Numbered from the stretch's first letter, positions 28,150-39,737 are shown. The stretch: DNA of 64,000 nt from Sciurus carolinensis (GCF_902686445.1 NC_062232.1:13313105-13377104), one strand, 5' to 3'. Notes: generated by a model from the sequence alone, not told the origin. A program made the numbers and translations.

Positions 28150-28420
28150 TGGTTGAGGTATCTGTGACATAGTGATAAGATCATAGGTCTAACTGGGTTC
28201 AAATCCCAGCTACACATTTTGGTTGTATAATTTGGAAAAAATTATTGTATCTTTCTGAATCCCAAATTTCTTCATCATAAAATAGGGATGATAATTTCAA
28301 CTTTACAAGGTTGTTAACACTTAATATAATGTTATATAAATAAGATTATATCATATATGTGTGAAAGTTTCCACCACAGTGCCTAAAATACCTAGATATC
28401 CTAATCTATAATCACTTATA
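28150..28420 (+). repeat. MIR SINE
   Basis: A second MIR copy starts about 40 bp after the previous one: 'ctgggttcaaatcccagcta', then 'ttcttcatcataaaatagg', then 'caaggttgttaacacttaa'. The two are head to tail. Confidence 0.65.
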
Positions 28421-28439
28421 TTAAAACTCTTCCCAGCAG

Positions 28440-28800
28440 ATTAAAAACCTGTAATGTTTACTAGCAATTAAGACTGGAGAAAATATAAATTATAACATCC
28501 TTTTCAGAGGGTAAAACTCTAATTTCTAAACATTTGTACCCTTTTGATTCAGCAATTCTATATATAGGAATTTATTGCAAGGCAATAATCAGTATATGTA
28601 AAGATTTATTCACTAATATGTTCATCAAGGCACTGTTTTTAATAGCAAAAGAGAATTATAGATACCATAGGTATCTAGCAATAGGAGCTTAAATTTAATG
28701 AATTCCTGACATACATATGAATATATATGAATGAAATATAAAAAATTGTGATAGAATAATGACATGGAAAAATTTATATTTCATGATCAGGGAGTTTTAA
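28440..28800 (+). repeat. Old L1/HAL1 LINE fragment
   Basis: 'cccttttgattcagcaattc' and 'taggaatttattgcaaggca' followed by 'tttttaatagcaaaagaga' are typical of the distal coding part of old L1/HAL1 elements. No open frame survives. Confidence 0.55.
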
Positions 28801-30421
28801 ACAGTTTATGAAATTGTTTATAGTATGATCACAAAAATATCTGAGTGTATAGTGGACACAGACAGAGAGAGGGAGGGAGGAACAAAGGCTATAAAACTAT
28901 ATATCTGTGGTTCCCAAACTATGTGCTGAGATTCCCTAGGGTACTTCAGTGAACTCCTAAGAGGACCATGGGATATTTTAAATTTCCAAGGGAGACATCT
29001 GTCTGGTGACATCTGGCAATGGCTCCAAAGTTAAACCCCACAGGTCCTACAAGTAGGAAGAAGGGATGCTTAGTATCTTGTTGGTTAATCTATATCAGAA
29101 GTTTTCCAAGGGGAGCTCACAAGAAACTGGAGTAACCAATTTAGCTTAAAACCCTGCAAGCTGAAAAATCAAGGGGTGTATCTAATTAAAGCCCATCTGG
29201 GAGTCCTCCCTTGGTAAAAGTGGTAAAAGAGGTGATTTCAGAGAAAGGATCCCTAAAAAGATAATATCTCTTTCATCCTACTATTACATTCTGAAATTTT
29301 ATAGCCAGACTATATTTGTTTCCTATTAGAGAGACCAGCCCTGCTAGATATTTAACCTTTAGGAAATTAATTTCCAATCATTCCTTTGGAACATGCAGCT
29401 ACTATGGACCTGGGCTACAGGGAAGAGATTCAAACAAATGCTTCCAAATTCATATTTTCACATAATATTTTAACCTTTTCTTTAATTCATCACAGAAAAC
29501 AGCTTTAGAGTGGTAAAGGGTCTAAAGAGTTGTTTGGCAAGGCTGGGAGCCAAATGTAAAAAGTTTATTGTAAAAATGTTATCCCAAGGGCAACATGAAA
29601 GAGAAATTGCCTGGGATCAACTTCTGTCCACATGATTGAACTTTTGGCTTCAATGAATTTGTAAGTGGCAGGATACTGATTATGGTGGGGGGGTAGAGGG
29701 AGGTAAGGAGAGAAAAGGGTGTCCCAGTGGGATGTGTTCACATACTAAGCAAAAACCCATTTACTTTAACTCTTTTGCCTCCAGGTAGAATTCCTGGAGA
29801 ATTTTCCTTGTCTAGGTTGTGGTGAAAATGAGAATGACAATTGGGTATCAAAACAAGGAGCTTTTGCCAGAGCAAGAACAGTTAGCCTGCTCTCTGCAAA
29901 TCCAACCATGGATTTTCACTCTTAATACCAGCCATTAGGGGTGGCCCATGCAGTGTTTGTTGATAAGAAGCAGTACTTTTATGTGCTCAATAGTCTTTAG
30001 ATTTACCGTGCTGATAGCCAGAAATCTGCTTGTTAGAGGCAGTTGAATAGATTTTTCTTAATCAAAATACACACGGAGACTTCCAGGTTGCTGAAGATAA
30101 TGGTACTATACTAGCCTCCCATTGCCCAGTGTTTCCTTCAAAACAACTGTAGGACAAGATGGGGGAAATAAAACTGCACAAAAATACCCCATCAGCATTA
30201 TTTGAGGACAAAGAATGCCCAAACACCAAATTAACTGATAAGTAAAAAGAAAATGCAAGTATCAGTATGTTTCCTCTTGTTATAAGGTAAGGGAGGGCAG
30301 ATTCAGCAAAGGTATACAGAAGTGGGGAACTAGCAGTGGGTCTTAAGATTGATCTAAAACCACCAGAAAAAATTAAATCTATCCTAAGTCTGAGAATACT
30401 TTTAGGAAAATCTAAATAGAT

Positions 30422-30447
30422 CCCAGCACCCAAAAAGAAAAAAAAAA
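30422..30447 (+). mobile_element. Extremely 5'-truncated ID SINE (26 bp)
   Basis: The insert is only 'cccagcacc' plus an A-rich tail, which equals the last bases of an ID element. It is flanked by the exact 16-bp duplication 'gaaaatctaaatagat' at 30406-30421 and 30448-30463. The duplication and tail make a retrotransposition event the simplest reading. Confidence 0.85.
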
Positions 30448-31196
30448 GAAAATCTAAATAGATACAGGAAGAAGATTTAAAAGTATGTATAATTTACAAA
30501 AGTAGCCTCCCATATGCAAAGCTTCTGGGCGAGAACAAAAGGCAAAAGGAAAGAAAATAGGCCCTTTGGCAACTAGGAATGAAGGAGAAAAAAACGAAAG
30601 AAAAAATTGAAAGATGCATTACTGCCCTGCCAACAAGTAAACTAAGACATCTGGACTGTGATGTACTGATAAAAGATGGTGTCATTAAACTAATAAACTT
30701 AAATAAATCAGTTTCCATAGAAGAAATAGAAGTTGTTAAGGACTCGTGCACAGGTGGTTTCCCAGAGGAGTTCTATTAAACCTCCAAAGTCCGTATACTC
30801 CAATGCTGTATAAATTGTTTCAGAGCATGAAAAATGAAGTAAAACTTCCCTGTTTCTTTTAAGAAGCAAATATTACATTGATACTTAAACCGAAAAAGGC
30901 AGCCCATAAAAAATAAAGATAACTACAGACTGATATCACTCATGATTGATTCAAAAACACTAAGTTAGTTAGCAAACAGAATACACCACCACATTAAGAA
31001 ATTAATATACCATAACTAAATAGAACTTATTCCAGGAAAGGAAGGTTGGTTCAATATTAGGACATATATTAGTATCTTATACCATATTATTAGATCCAAG
31101 AAGGGAAACCACATATGATTTTCTCTATGGATGCTGGAAAAACCTTAAACAAAATTCAGTATCTATTTTTAATAAAAAAAGACTCAAGAAAATAGG

Positions 31197-31287
31197 GGGT
31201 TGGGGATATAGCTCAGTTGGTAGCGTGTTTGCCTTGCTAAGCACAAGGCCCTGGGTTCAAATCCCCAGCACCGCAAAAAAAAAAAGA
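31197..31287 (+). mobile_element. ID SINE
   Basis: A full ID body with an A tail, flanked by the exact 11-bp duplication 'aagaaaatagg' at 31186-31196 and 31288-31298. It lies inside the old L1. Confidence 0.93.
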
Positions 31288-31334
31288 AAGAAAATAGGAA
31301 TTGAATGATACTTAATTAAAATTATATATATTAT

Positions 31335-32220
31335 ATATTATTTTTTTATTTTTTATAGACTGCATTTTGATTAATTGTACACAAATGGGGTACATCATTT
31401 CATTTCTGTGGTTGTGCACAATGTAGATTCATACCATTCGTGTATTCATACATGTACATAGGGTAATGTCTGTCTATCTCAGTCCACCATTTTTCATATC
31501 CCCCTCCCTCTCACTTCCCTCTACATAATCTAAAGTTCCTCCATTCTTCTCTCACCCCCACCCCCCCACCGCCATTATATATCATCATCCACTTATCAGG
31601 GAAAACATTTGGCCTTTGGTTTTTTGAGATTGGCTTATTTCACTTAGCATGATATTCTCCAGTTCCATTCATTTATCTGCAAATACCATAATATTATTAT
31701 TTTTTATGGCTGAATAATATTCCATTGTGTATATATACCACAGTTTCTTTATCCATTCATCTGTTGAAGGGCCTCTAGGTTGGTTCCACATCTAGCTATT
31801 GTGAATTGAGCTGCTATAAACATTGATGTGGCTGCATTACTATAGTACGTTAATTTTAAGTATTTTGGGTATAAACCAAGGAGTGGGATAACTGGATCAA
31901 AAGGTGAATTCATTTGAAGTTTTCTGAGAATTCTCCACACTGCTTTCCAGAGTGACTGCACCAATTTGCAACTCTATCAGCAATGTAAAAGTCTGCCTTT
32001 TTCCCCACATCCGTGCCAGCATCTATTATTGTTTGTATTCTTGATAATAGCCATTCTAATTGGAGTAAGATGAAATCTTAGAGTTGTTTCAATTTGTATT
32101 TCTGTAATTACTAGAGATGTTGAATACTTTTTCATGTATTTATTAATTGCCTGTATGTCTTTACACCAAAAATACAAAGAACTCAAACAATAAATGGGTC
32201 AAGGAACTGGAAAGACACTT
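31335..32220 (-). mobile_element. L1 3' part with inverted 5' end
   Basis: From 31335 to about 32160 the element is antisense: its T-rich left border is the tail, then the 3' UTR, then the ORF2 C-terminus (minus-strand frames at 31749-31964 and 31977-32186 with PFDPVIPLLGLYPKY and RFHLTPIRMAIIKNTNNN). From about 32165 to 32218 the strand changes: 'aaatacaaagaactcaaaca' and 'tgggtcaaggaactgg' are sense-oriented ORF2 sequence (KYKELK, then a GQG-like region) from just upstream of the same domain. This is the structure left by twin priming. Possible target duplications 'taaaattatatatat' and 'taaaattatacatat' lie in the AT-rich flanks. Confidence 0.75.
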
Positions 32221-32320
32221 TATATTTATATATAAAATTATACATATATATAAATATGTATATGTATATATAATATATGAATATAAATATATATTATATA
32301 CATAGTTTTAAGGTATATCT
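32215..32320. repeat. AT-rich low-complexity tract
   Basis: Mostly TATA/ATATAT units with few G or C bases, directly right of the inverted L1. Confidence 0.85.
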
Positions 32321-32502
32321 ATTAGTCAGAAAGTCAGTACCTTACTTAATGGGGAACCAATAGAGAACTTTCTGCTAAAATCAAAATCAGGAAGAAGGCA
32401 AGAATGCTCACTAACTTTCCTACTGTTTAGCATTGTACTTGAGGTATTAATCAATACAGTTAGACAAGATAAATCAGTTAGAGGCATAAGAATTAGAGAA
32501 GA

Positions 32503-32606
32503 GGGCTGGGGAGATAGCTCAGCTGGTAGAGTGCTTGCCTTGCAAGCACAAGGCCCTGAGTTCGATCCCCAGTACCACCAAAAAAAAAAACCAAACAAAC
32601 AAACCA
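32503..32606 (+). mobile_element. ID SINE
   Basis: A full-length ID with intact A-box-like and B-box-like motifs and an A-rich tail with CAAA units. The exact 15-bp duplication 'aagaattagagaaga' flanks it at 32488-32502 and 32607-32621. Confidence 0.94.
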
Positions 32607-33339
32607 AAGAATTAGAGAAGAATAAGTAAACATAGCTATCTGAAGATACTACACCAAAAATATATAGTATACCCCAAAATCCTAAAGAATCAATGATAAA
32701 ACTAACTCAAGCAATAAAAGAATTCCATAAGGCAGCAGGGTATCAATACACACAAGTCAATATCCTTCAATTACACAAATGATAGCCAATTAGAAGACTT
32801 CATGTTTGAGAAAATCCCATTTACAGCAATAACAAAGAAGATTAAATACTTGGGGATTAGTGTAAAACCTTACTTCCTAAAGACACAAAACTAGACTTTC
32901 TCAAATAAAAAGACATCCCCTATTCTTGGATAGAATAATTCAAAATTATAAATAAATCAGGTCTAAGTTAATTTAAGTTTAACAGAATTTCAATAAAAGT
33001 AGCAATATGCTTTATTTTGTGGAATGAGACCCCATAATACTCAAGTGTTTATGGAAAAACAAACATACAAGAATAGCTAGGAAAACACCATAAAAGGTAA
33101 CCTACAAGGGTGGCTAGCCCTACAAGACATTCAGAAATATTTAAAGTCTCTATAATTACAACAGTGTGGTCCTGGCACATGATTACACAAATATACCAGT
33201 AGAATAAAGTATTAAGTTAATAGACCAGAGTACTTATAAAAACATAAGATAAAGGTGACACCATAAATCACTGAGGCAAAGAATGGAGGTTTTAAAGGCT
33301 ATCAGAACAAAACAACTAGCCATTTGGTAAAACAGAAGA

Positions 33340-33560
33340 TCTGATCAGAGTTCTTCAACCTCAGCACTATTGACATTTGGGGGCAGGTAATTCTTCACTG
33401 TTGTTGCGGCCTTGTACATTGTGCCATGCTGAGCAGCATCCCAGGCCTCTACCCACTAGAGGCCAGTAGCGCTTCTTTCATGACTTGTGACAACCCAAAG
33501 TGTCTCCAGACACCAAATGTTCTCTGTGGGGCTAAGATCACACCTTTTAAGAACTGTTTA
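33340..33560 (-). mobile_element. MER20-like hAT DNA transposon fossil
   Basis: Reading the reverse strand gives the MER20 order. On the + strand one sees 'cctcagcactattgacattt', 'cccaggcctctacccactag', 'gtgacaacccaaagtgtctc' and 'cagacaccaaatgttctctg'. It interrupts the old L1. Confidence 0.75.
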
Positions 33561-33956
33561 ATTAGATTCATACCTCCCACCATAAACAAAAATAAACTCC
33601 AAATGGTCCAGGGGCCTAAGTATAAAAAATGAAACCATATACATACTAGAAAACAATATGGTTAATTACTCTTTGACCTCAGCCTAGGAAAAGCCTTTCT
33701 AAGTCACTCAAAGTATAGAGGCAATAAAGGAAAAGATTGATAAATTTGAATAATGAATATTTTTGCTTCCCAAACACCATAAACAAAATACAAATACAAC
33801 TGAAAAACTGGGAGAAATACGTGCAACGGAAAAAAGGCTAATATCTCTAATGGATAAATACCTCTTAAAAGTTGAGGGATAAAGAGCAAAAATCTAGAAG
33901 AAAAAATGGGGGAAAGATGTAAACAGACAATTCAGGAAAGATATTTTTTAAAACAA

Positions 33957-34170
33957 TTTTTTTTTTTTTTGGGTACCGGGGATTGAACCCAGGGATGCTT
34001 AACCACTGAGCCACATCCCTAGCCCTTTTTTAATTTTTATTTAGAGGCAATGTCTCACTGAGTTGCTAAGTACTTTGCTAAGTTTCTGAGACTGGCTTTT
34101 GCACTTGCAATCCTCCTGCCTCAGTCTCCCCAGTTGCTGGGATTATGGTCATATGCCATCACGCCCAACT
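33957..34170 (-). mobile_element. B1/ID composite SINE
   Basis: An antisense dimeric SINE with a T run at the left, 'accggggattgaacccag' and a right end at 'catcacgccc'. Similar strings 'aagatattttttaaa' and 'aagaatatttcttaaa' flank it. Confidence 0.88.
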
Positions 34171-34859
34171 AAGAATATTTCTTAAACTTAATAAAAATTG
34201 TTCAAACTCACAATTAGAAATGTAAATAATACTGACATACCATTTAACACCTATTAGATAGGCAAAAATTAAATAATATGACAACATATTCTGTTGGTGC
34301 ACCCTAGGGACCAGGTACTCTCATACATTGCTGGTCCACCATTTCCAGTTCAAGCTATATGGAAGACAATTTGGCAATATCTAACAAAACTAAATATGCA
34401 CTTACTTTTTGCCCCAGCAATCCCACTAAAGATACACTTCCAATAATGGAAAAAGTTTATTCGTTGCACCACTGTTTACAATTACAAGATATTAGAAACA
34501 AGCAAAATGTATATACATAGCAGAGTGATGGAGTAAACAATAGGACATCCACATAAAGGAGTACAATGTAGCTGTAAAGGAATGAGGAAGATCTTTATGA
34601 ACTAATATGGAGTGGTTTTTGAAACATACTGTTAAGTGAAAAAGGCAAAACCCAAAAGAGTGTCAATCCTGTGCTACCCTTCATGTTAGAAAGGATGAAA
34701 ACACACAGGTGTCCACTTATTTGCATAAAAGGATAGTCACTTCTGCATTAATGCAACATATGCATCCGTAAAAATCTCCTACTATGCAAAACTGCACAAT
34801 GAAAACCAAAGGCTTATGGGGAAAGCAGAGTTAGGGTCACAACAGTAAAAGACTTCTTC

Positions 34860-34861
34860 TC

Positions 34862-34928
<67 letters not shown>
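34860..34928. repeat. Compound (CT)n(CA)n microsatellite
   Basis: A CT run changes directly into a CA run. It sits beside the SINE at 34968. Confidence 0.95.
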
Positions 34929-34930
<2 letters not shown>

Positions 34931-34967
34931 TAGGAACCATGGTAAATGGTTAAAAATGCATAAGTAA

Positions 34968-35180
34968 ACTAGATGTGGTGGCACACGTCTGTGATTCCAG
35001 CAACTTGGGAGGCTGAGGCAGAAGGATTCAAATTCAAGGCCAACCTCAGGAACTTAGCAAGACCCTAAACAACTTAGTGAGATCCTATCTCAAAATTAAA
35101 AAAATAAAAAGGACTGAGTATGTAGCTAGTGGTCAAGACAAAGCACCCTGGGTTAAATCCCCAGTACAAAAAAAAAAAAG
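34968..35180 (+). mobile_element. B1/ID composite SINE
   Basis: 'ctagatgtggtggcacac' and 'cttgggaggctgaggcag' start the 7SL part; a degenerate ID part and an A tail follow. Flanks share 'aaatgcataa'. Confidence 0.85.
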
Positions 35181-35700
35181 GAAGAAATGCATAAATCATA
35201 AATACAATCATAAATTGGCACTTCACCTAGAAAAAACCCTGAAGTTTGCTTGTGGAATGAGCATCAGAAAGGCTGCAGTTGTGAGTTAATGAGAAGCAGT
35301 GGAAGGAGGGTTATTTGAAATTGAAGGGAAGGTTGTTAACACCAGTCTGGAAATGGGCTCCTAACACACAGGGTAAACTGGGGGTACTGATGGATATTTG
35401 AGGTGTGTAGTGGGGTGTGTGTTGTGTGTGTGCACGAGTGTTGTATTCTTACACAGGTCAGTTCAGCTGGGTGCAGTTCCTGCATTCACCTAGTTGCTCA
35501 TGTATGAAATCATGCATAAGCAAATGTGAAATTCACATTATGCTCAAACCATTCTCTTAACATATCAATCACGCATTGGAACAAACTCAAATTTTCAAAA
35601 CAAACTTAGCAAAATTGCTGCAGGAAGGATAAACTAGAAATTAATGACACTGATTTACCTACAGGAGGTAGATGGGGATGGGTTAATAAGAATAAGGGAA

Positions 35701-35912
35701 TAGCTGAGTGTGGTGACTCATGCCTGTAATCCCAGCAGCTTGGGAGGCTGAGTCAGGAGGACCATGAGTTCAAAGCCAGCCTCAGCAACAGCGAGGTGCT
35801 GAGCAACTCAGTAAGATCCTGTCTCTAAATAAAATACAAAATAGGGCTGGAGATGTGGCTCAGTAGTTAAGCCTCCCAGGGTTCAATCACTAGTACCAAA
35901 AAAAAAAAAAAG
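35701..35912 (+). mobile_element. B1/ID composite SINE
   Basis: 'tagctgagtgtggtgactca' opens the 7SL part, then 'gggctggagatgtggctcag' opens the ID part, with an A tail at the end. Confidence 0.88.
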
Positions 35913-35924
35913 GATGGAATGGTA

Positions 35925-37850
35925 ATGGGTTAGTAGTAGTGTCAAGGGGGAGTGACATTTCTCTAAGTATATTTTTTGTGTGACTCATTAGAGCCCAGGT
36001 AATGTTATAATATCTCCCCCATAAATAAATAACATCAGTCAGAATGTGAGGAGAACCCCAAGTTGAAAGTAAATAGTAACAAATAAGCCCAATTACACAT
36101 AAATAGCAAAACTACCCTAGAGAAGATGGCAAAGAAATAGCTAACCTTAGTAACTATGGAAAACAGCATTTTTGTTTTGTTGATGGACCCATGGATACCA
36201 TTTTAAATGAAACAATGAGGCACAACCATGAATTAAAATAGTTTGCTATATAGCCAAAATGGTAAAAGCTATGAACTCAGGTACTTTACATATACAAGTT
36301 AAAGAATCTATGAGGTAACTAACAGAGGATTGTTAGACAATTCTTCCCTTTCATGTAATCTCTGTATTATATTACTTGATCACAAAGTCAGAATGACACT
36401 TCAAAAAGAATTCCTCATTCATTATATACTCAAGTCATCCTGCCTGGCCATCCTTTCCCTGGTCCCCACCCATTGTCCATCGCTTTGCTGTGGTATTCTT
36501 TAGCCATTCCCTTCCTGAAGAATTGTGTATACATTTTCCTTCCCAACCAAGCAAGTACGTAATGGATCAGAGAAAGATGACCAAGGGTAGGTATATGAAT
36601 GAAGAGACTTAAATAGACAGACTTTAGGATGTCAACAGCCTGAAACAATTTAGCTGACTTTGGCAAAGAAGGTATTCTGGCTTGCTCAAAGGCCTGTTCC
36701 ACCTCAGGTTGTACCACTAATGCCAGATTTCATGTTTCTAAGGGATTAGCAATGATCTACATGAGGAGCTAGGAAGCCATTATAACCAGGCAACTATCCT
36801 ACAATATATTTGATGCTTTGGACTTCTTTTAGGAGCTCATCAGCTTCCAGCATAGTCATTTGCCCAGTGAAAAGTCTTAATAAGATATGGAGGACAATCT
36901 TTAAATCTCAGATGGGAGAAATTGAGCACTTGCTTAGCAATAATCTCTCTATTTGGGACATGAAATGAAAAGAATTCCAGTTCTCACAACACTTAAGTAG
37001 GAGCAATGCCCACAGAGGGGTCAATGCGGGATGCTTTTTAGGGTGTCCAGCCTCCTTCTACAAAAACCCATGAGAAAGTTCCCAGGAACATGGTTAGAGC
37101 CACCATTCTGGTGGTGATGGTGCTCCAAACAAACCAGCAAACACATGGCTGCTTTCTGAAGGATCTATAGTGCAGTAACAAGATTTGCCACACAGGTGTG
37201 CATATAAAGGCTCAGAGGCTGGAGGTAGAGCAAACTGAGTGAGCCACCCTAGAAAATGTGGTTCTACACCTCACTTTCAAAGAAGACCATCTCTGTCAAA
37301 CAGTCCTTTGATGACAGAAGAGAGTGCAGGGAAGAGAAGGTAACATTCTTCTGAAATAAGTGTTGATTCCTAAAAAGCCCTTGGGGAGGAAACATCCCAG
37401 AGACTGATTTATGAGCCAAAGTAAATAAAAACTTGCAGACCATAGAACTATTTTTCCAAGTTAGAAATATTTAATAGGCATAACTTGGGGTACCCCATCA
37501 ATTAGTGGGGATTGGAGGGCTAATAAAAATCAAGGACACTGAAAGGCGAAGTGAAGGGTAGGTTAGGTGACAGAACCAGGAGGCAAAGAACACATGGGAA
37601 AAGTTGGCGACAATGCCGAAGCCTGACTGGAGAAGGCAGCACGTCTACATCCCATGAAAGAGCTTGGCTGGTTGTTTCCCAACACGATTACTCCTCTCAC
37701 TTTCTCAGACCAAATGGACATCTGACGTTCAGCAATAGGACAGGGCGATGCTGTTTGGAAATGGAGAATCAATGAATGGATACTGAAGAGACATCCCATA
37801 ATGCCCTCTTCACACCAAGGCAGTTTTGTGTTGATAGAGACTATCTGGGG
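35925..37850. other. Intronic stretch; its right part may include the CHP1 retrocopy 3' UTR
   Basis: I see no exon or repeat. On the minus strand the part next to 37980 follows the CHP1 stop codon and could be the copied 3' UTR. I could not find a tail (a T run on the + strand) that would fix its end. Confidence 0.4.
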
Positions 37851-37980
37851 TTGTCATATAGCCGCAGCAGTATTTGGGGGAAGGGCAATGATAGGATAGA
37901 GGTGGGGCTGGTAGACAAAAGCGCTCTCAAGTTCTAGTTCTTAAGTACTAGAGAGCAGGGAACAATACGACCTCAGTGCT

Positions 37981-38562
37981 TTAATCAAGAAATTGGATGC
38001 TCATTTTCTGCTCTATTTGCACCTTCTCTAAAACCTTAACAAATTCCGTGAAAGATATGGCTCCATCCCCATCCTGATCAGCTTCCTGGATGGTCCTATC
38101 TGCAATGACGCCCAGTTGCTCATCTGGGATATTCACTCCGACCATCATGTGTAACACCTGTAACAGCTCACTGCGGGAAATCTTGTCATCTTTATCCAGA
38201 TCATATAGTTGAAAAGCAAAGCGTAGTTTGTTGATTCGGCTATTGAGTGGTTCAGATCCATTCCCATCTTTGCTCTTTGCATCAATGGGTCGGAAATGAG
38301 CCAAGATTCTTATGAATCCACGGAAGTTCACCTGGTCTTCCCCATCTGGAATGAAGGCACTGATGATCCGATCTCCCAGTGGGTTAATGGCAAGTTCTGG
38401 AATCCTCTGGAAATCTTCCCGGCTGAGAGTTCCGTTCTCTTCTTTGTCCAAGGTAGTGAACCGTTTATAGAGGCGGGCAATCTGACTATGGGAAAAGCCA
38501 GTCTCCTTTTTAATTGCCTCCAACTCTTCATTCCTCAGTAACATAGAGGCCTGAGATCCCAT
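37981..38562 (-). CDS. CHP1: CHP1 retrocopy with intact reading frame (calcineurin B homologous protein 1)
   Basis: The 193-codon frame is a full-length relative of CHP1, a calcium-binding, N-myristoylated EF-hand protein that binds the cytoplasmic tail of NHE sodium/proton exchangers and inhibits calcineurin. The Met-Gly start needed for myristoylation is kept. Two canonical EF-hand loops are seen: residues 121-132 (D121, D123, D125, S129, E132) and 162-173 (D162, D164, D166, S170, E173). The parent protein is usually 195 residues; a two-residue in-frame loss lies near residue 94 and roughly 30 substitutions are spread along it (compared from memory). The parent gene has several introns and this copy has none, so it is a processed retrocopy. 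It lies antisense in an NHS intron. The start is chosen by match to the parental N-terminus. Whether it is expressed cannot be told here; it could be a young-looking pseudogene. Confidence 0.88.
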   Translation of the reverse strand: MGSQASMLLRNEELEAIKKETGFSHSQIARLYKRFTTLDKEENGTLSREDFQRIPELAINPLGDRIISAFIPDGEDQVNFRGFIRILAHFRPIDAKSKDGNGSEPLNSRINKLRFAFQLYDLDKDDKISRSELLQVLHMMVGVNIPDEQLGVIADRTIQEADQDGDGAISFTEFVKVLEKVQIEQKMSIQFLD

Positions 38563-38615
38563 CCTGACCCAGGAACTCCTCCGGGAGCGACCCTGCCAGA
38601 AGCCACAGGGTAAAA
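38563..38615 (-). other. Probable 5' UTR of the CHP1 retrocopy
   Basis: Directly upstream of the start codon, on the minus strand, lies GC-rich text (CGCTCCCGGAGGAGTTCCTG) that stands out from the AT-rich surroundings and looks like copied CHP1 leader. The retrocopy border seems to be near 38615, where the sequence becomes A-rich. No clear target duplication was found. Confidence 0.6.
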
Positions 38616-38639
38616 CTAAAAGAAGAAAGAACTGTGTAA

Positions 38640-38941
38640 AAATATTGTACTCTAATTAGTAACTTTATTTTTCACAAGGAAATGAACTAGCAGTTCTGAG
38701 ACTACTTTATATGTATACTAAGATTGAGCAAATTAATAAATATATTGCGAATTAGGACATCCATATATCTCACTGTTGGAGAAAGGAGATACAAGTAAGA
38801 GTTGAGTCAAAAAAGAACCCTTTGGTGTTGGATTGAAATCTAAAATGCCAGTATAAATTCATACATATATTCACATGTATACATATAGATATAGATAGAT
38901 GGATAGATGTAAAGTAAATGTACGTGTGTGTGTGTGTATGA
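38640..38941 (+). repeat. Old L1 3' UTR fragment, left half
   Basis: 'gttggagaaaggagatacaa' and 'ggtgttggattgaaatctaa' resemble an old L1 3' UTR. It seems to resume at 44527 beyond the provirus. Confidence 0.45.
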
Positions 38942-38945
38942 GTAT

Positions 38946-39250
38946 TGTTAGAAACAACAAAGTGCCACAAGAAATCAAACACGTGCTGGGAAGTGGGTGG
39001 GCAAGGCAAACCTTTATTTCTGGCAGAAGGGCAGCACACTACTGGAACCTGCTATACCTGGACAGGCAGTTCACCTGCTTATATTTCAGGCAGTGCTGCC
39101 CTTCACTCCGATTGGAGGAGTTCGGGGTTACAGTCTATGCAATTGGCTAATATTAGAAATAGGGCGGGCAAAAGGGAAGGGCTACAATTGAATCCAATTA
39201 AGACTAAATACTATTCTGAAAATGGACCACCAGACTTTCTATTTCTCCTA
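38946..39250 (-). repeat. Provirus 3' LTR
   Basis: On the minus strand it ends in CA and carries an AATAAA signal (complement of 39013-39018) and a TATA-like segment before it. Its start has drifted from TG to TA. It aligns along its whole length to 44224-44522. Confidence 0.85.
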
Positions 39251-39251
39251 A

Positions 39252-39270
39252 ATCCCCTTTTTCTTTTTAT
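39252..39270 (-). other. Provirus polypurine tract
   Basis: On the minus strand the bases just before the 3' LTR are an A/G-only run ending in GGGG. This is the position and composition of a retroviral plus-strand primer. Confidence 0.75.
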
Positions 39271-39630
39271 ACCTTTTGGTTTCATTTTCATTGCACCCTT
39301 TGGTATCATCATCTATCCTAGATATAAACTTTTTGAGGTGGAAATCATCCCTGGTAATGAATTCTCTCCCTTTTTAGCAGTTAAGATAATCATTCCATCA
39401 GGAGCACTTGCTAAGGTCCTTTCCAGCTTAGTGGAAGATTGTCTTCTTTCCAGCTCTTGATTAAAACCAAGTTATCACATTGGAAGTAATGAATTGAAAA
39501 TTCCAGGAGGAGAATCTGAGCAGCAGTTTATAATAATCATGCCAGCAAAAAAACAAGCCAAAAAAACAAAAAAACAAAAAAACCAGATACCCAAAAACAC
39601 AGAACAAGTCTGCCTATGTAGGAGTTTAGG

Positions 39631-39737
39631 GGGCCAGGGAGATAGCTCAGTCGGTAGAGTGCTTGCCTTGTAAGTACAAGGCCCTGGGTTCAATCCCCAG
39701 CACCGCAAAAAAAAAAAAAAAAGAAAAGAAAAAAAAC
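39631..39737 (+). mobile_element. ID SINE inside the provirus
   Basis: A full ID with long A tail; flanking strings 'tgtaggagtttagg' (39617-39630) and 'tgtaggaggttagg' (39738-39751) are a near-exact duplication. Confidence 0.92.

Larger units (their letters stand above)
30560..34830 (+). mobile_element. Old L1 LINE, ORF2 region, broken by later insertions
   Basis: Pieces of L1 ORF2 in order are visible on the + strand. A segment near 30690-30775 resembles the IEEIE...DGFPxEFY motif region; 32340-32490 resembles the GRRQECSLTFLLFSIVLEVL part of the reverse transcriptase; 33600-33950 and 34200-34700 resemble the C-terminal region and 3' UTR. Frameshifts and stops abound, so it is dead. At least five later elements lie inside: IDs at 31197 and 32503, an L1 at about 31335, a MER20 at about 33340, and a SINE at 33957. 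Confidence 0.75.

Noticed and set aside
32503..32606. tRNA-like gene
   Set aside because: The tRNA-like A and B boxes belong to an ID SINE with an A tail and target duplications. The same applies to the other ID copies.
38296..38541. 81-codon + strand frame opposite the CHP1 copy
   Set aside because: A shadow of the CHP1 coding strand, with no similarity of its own.
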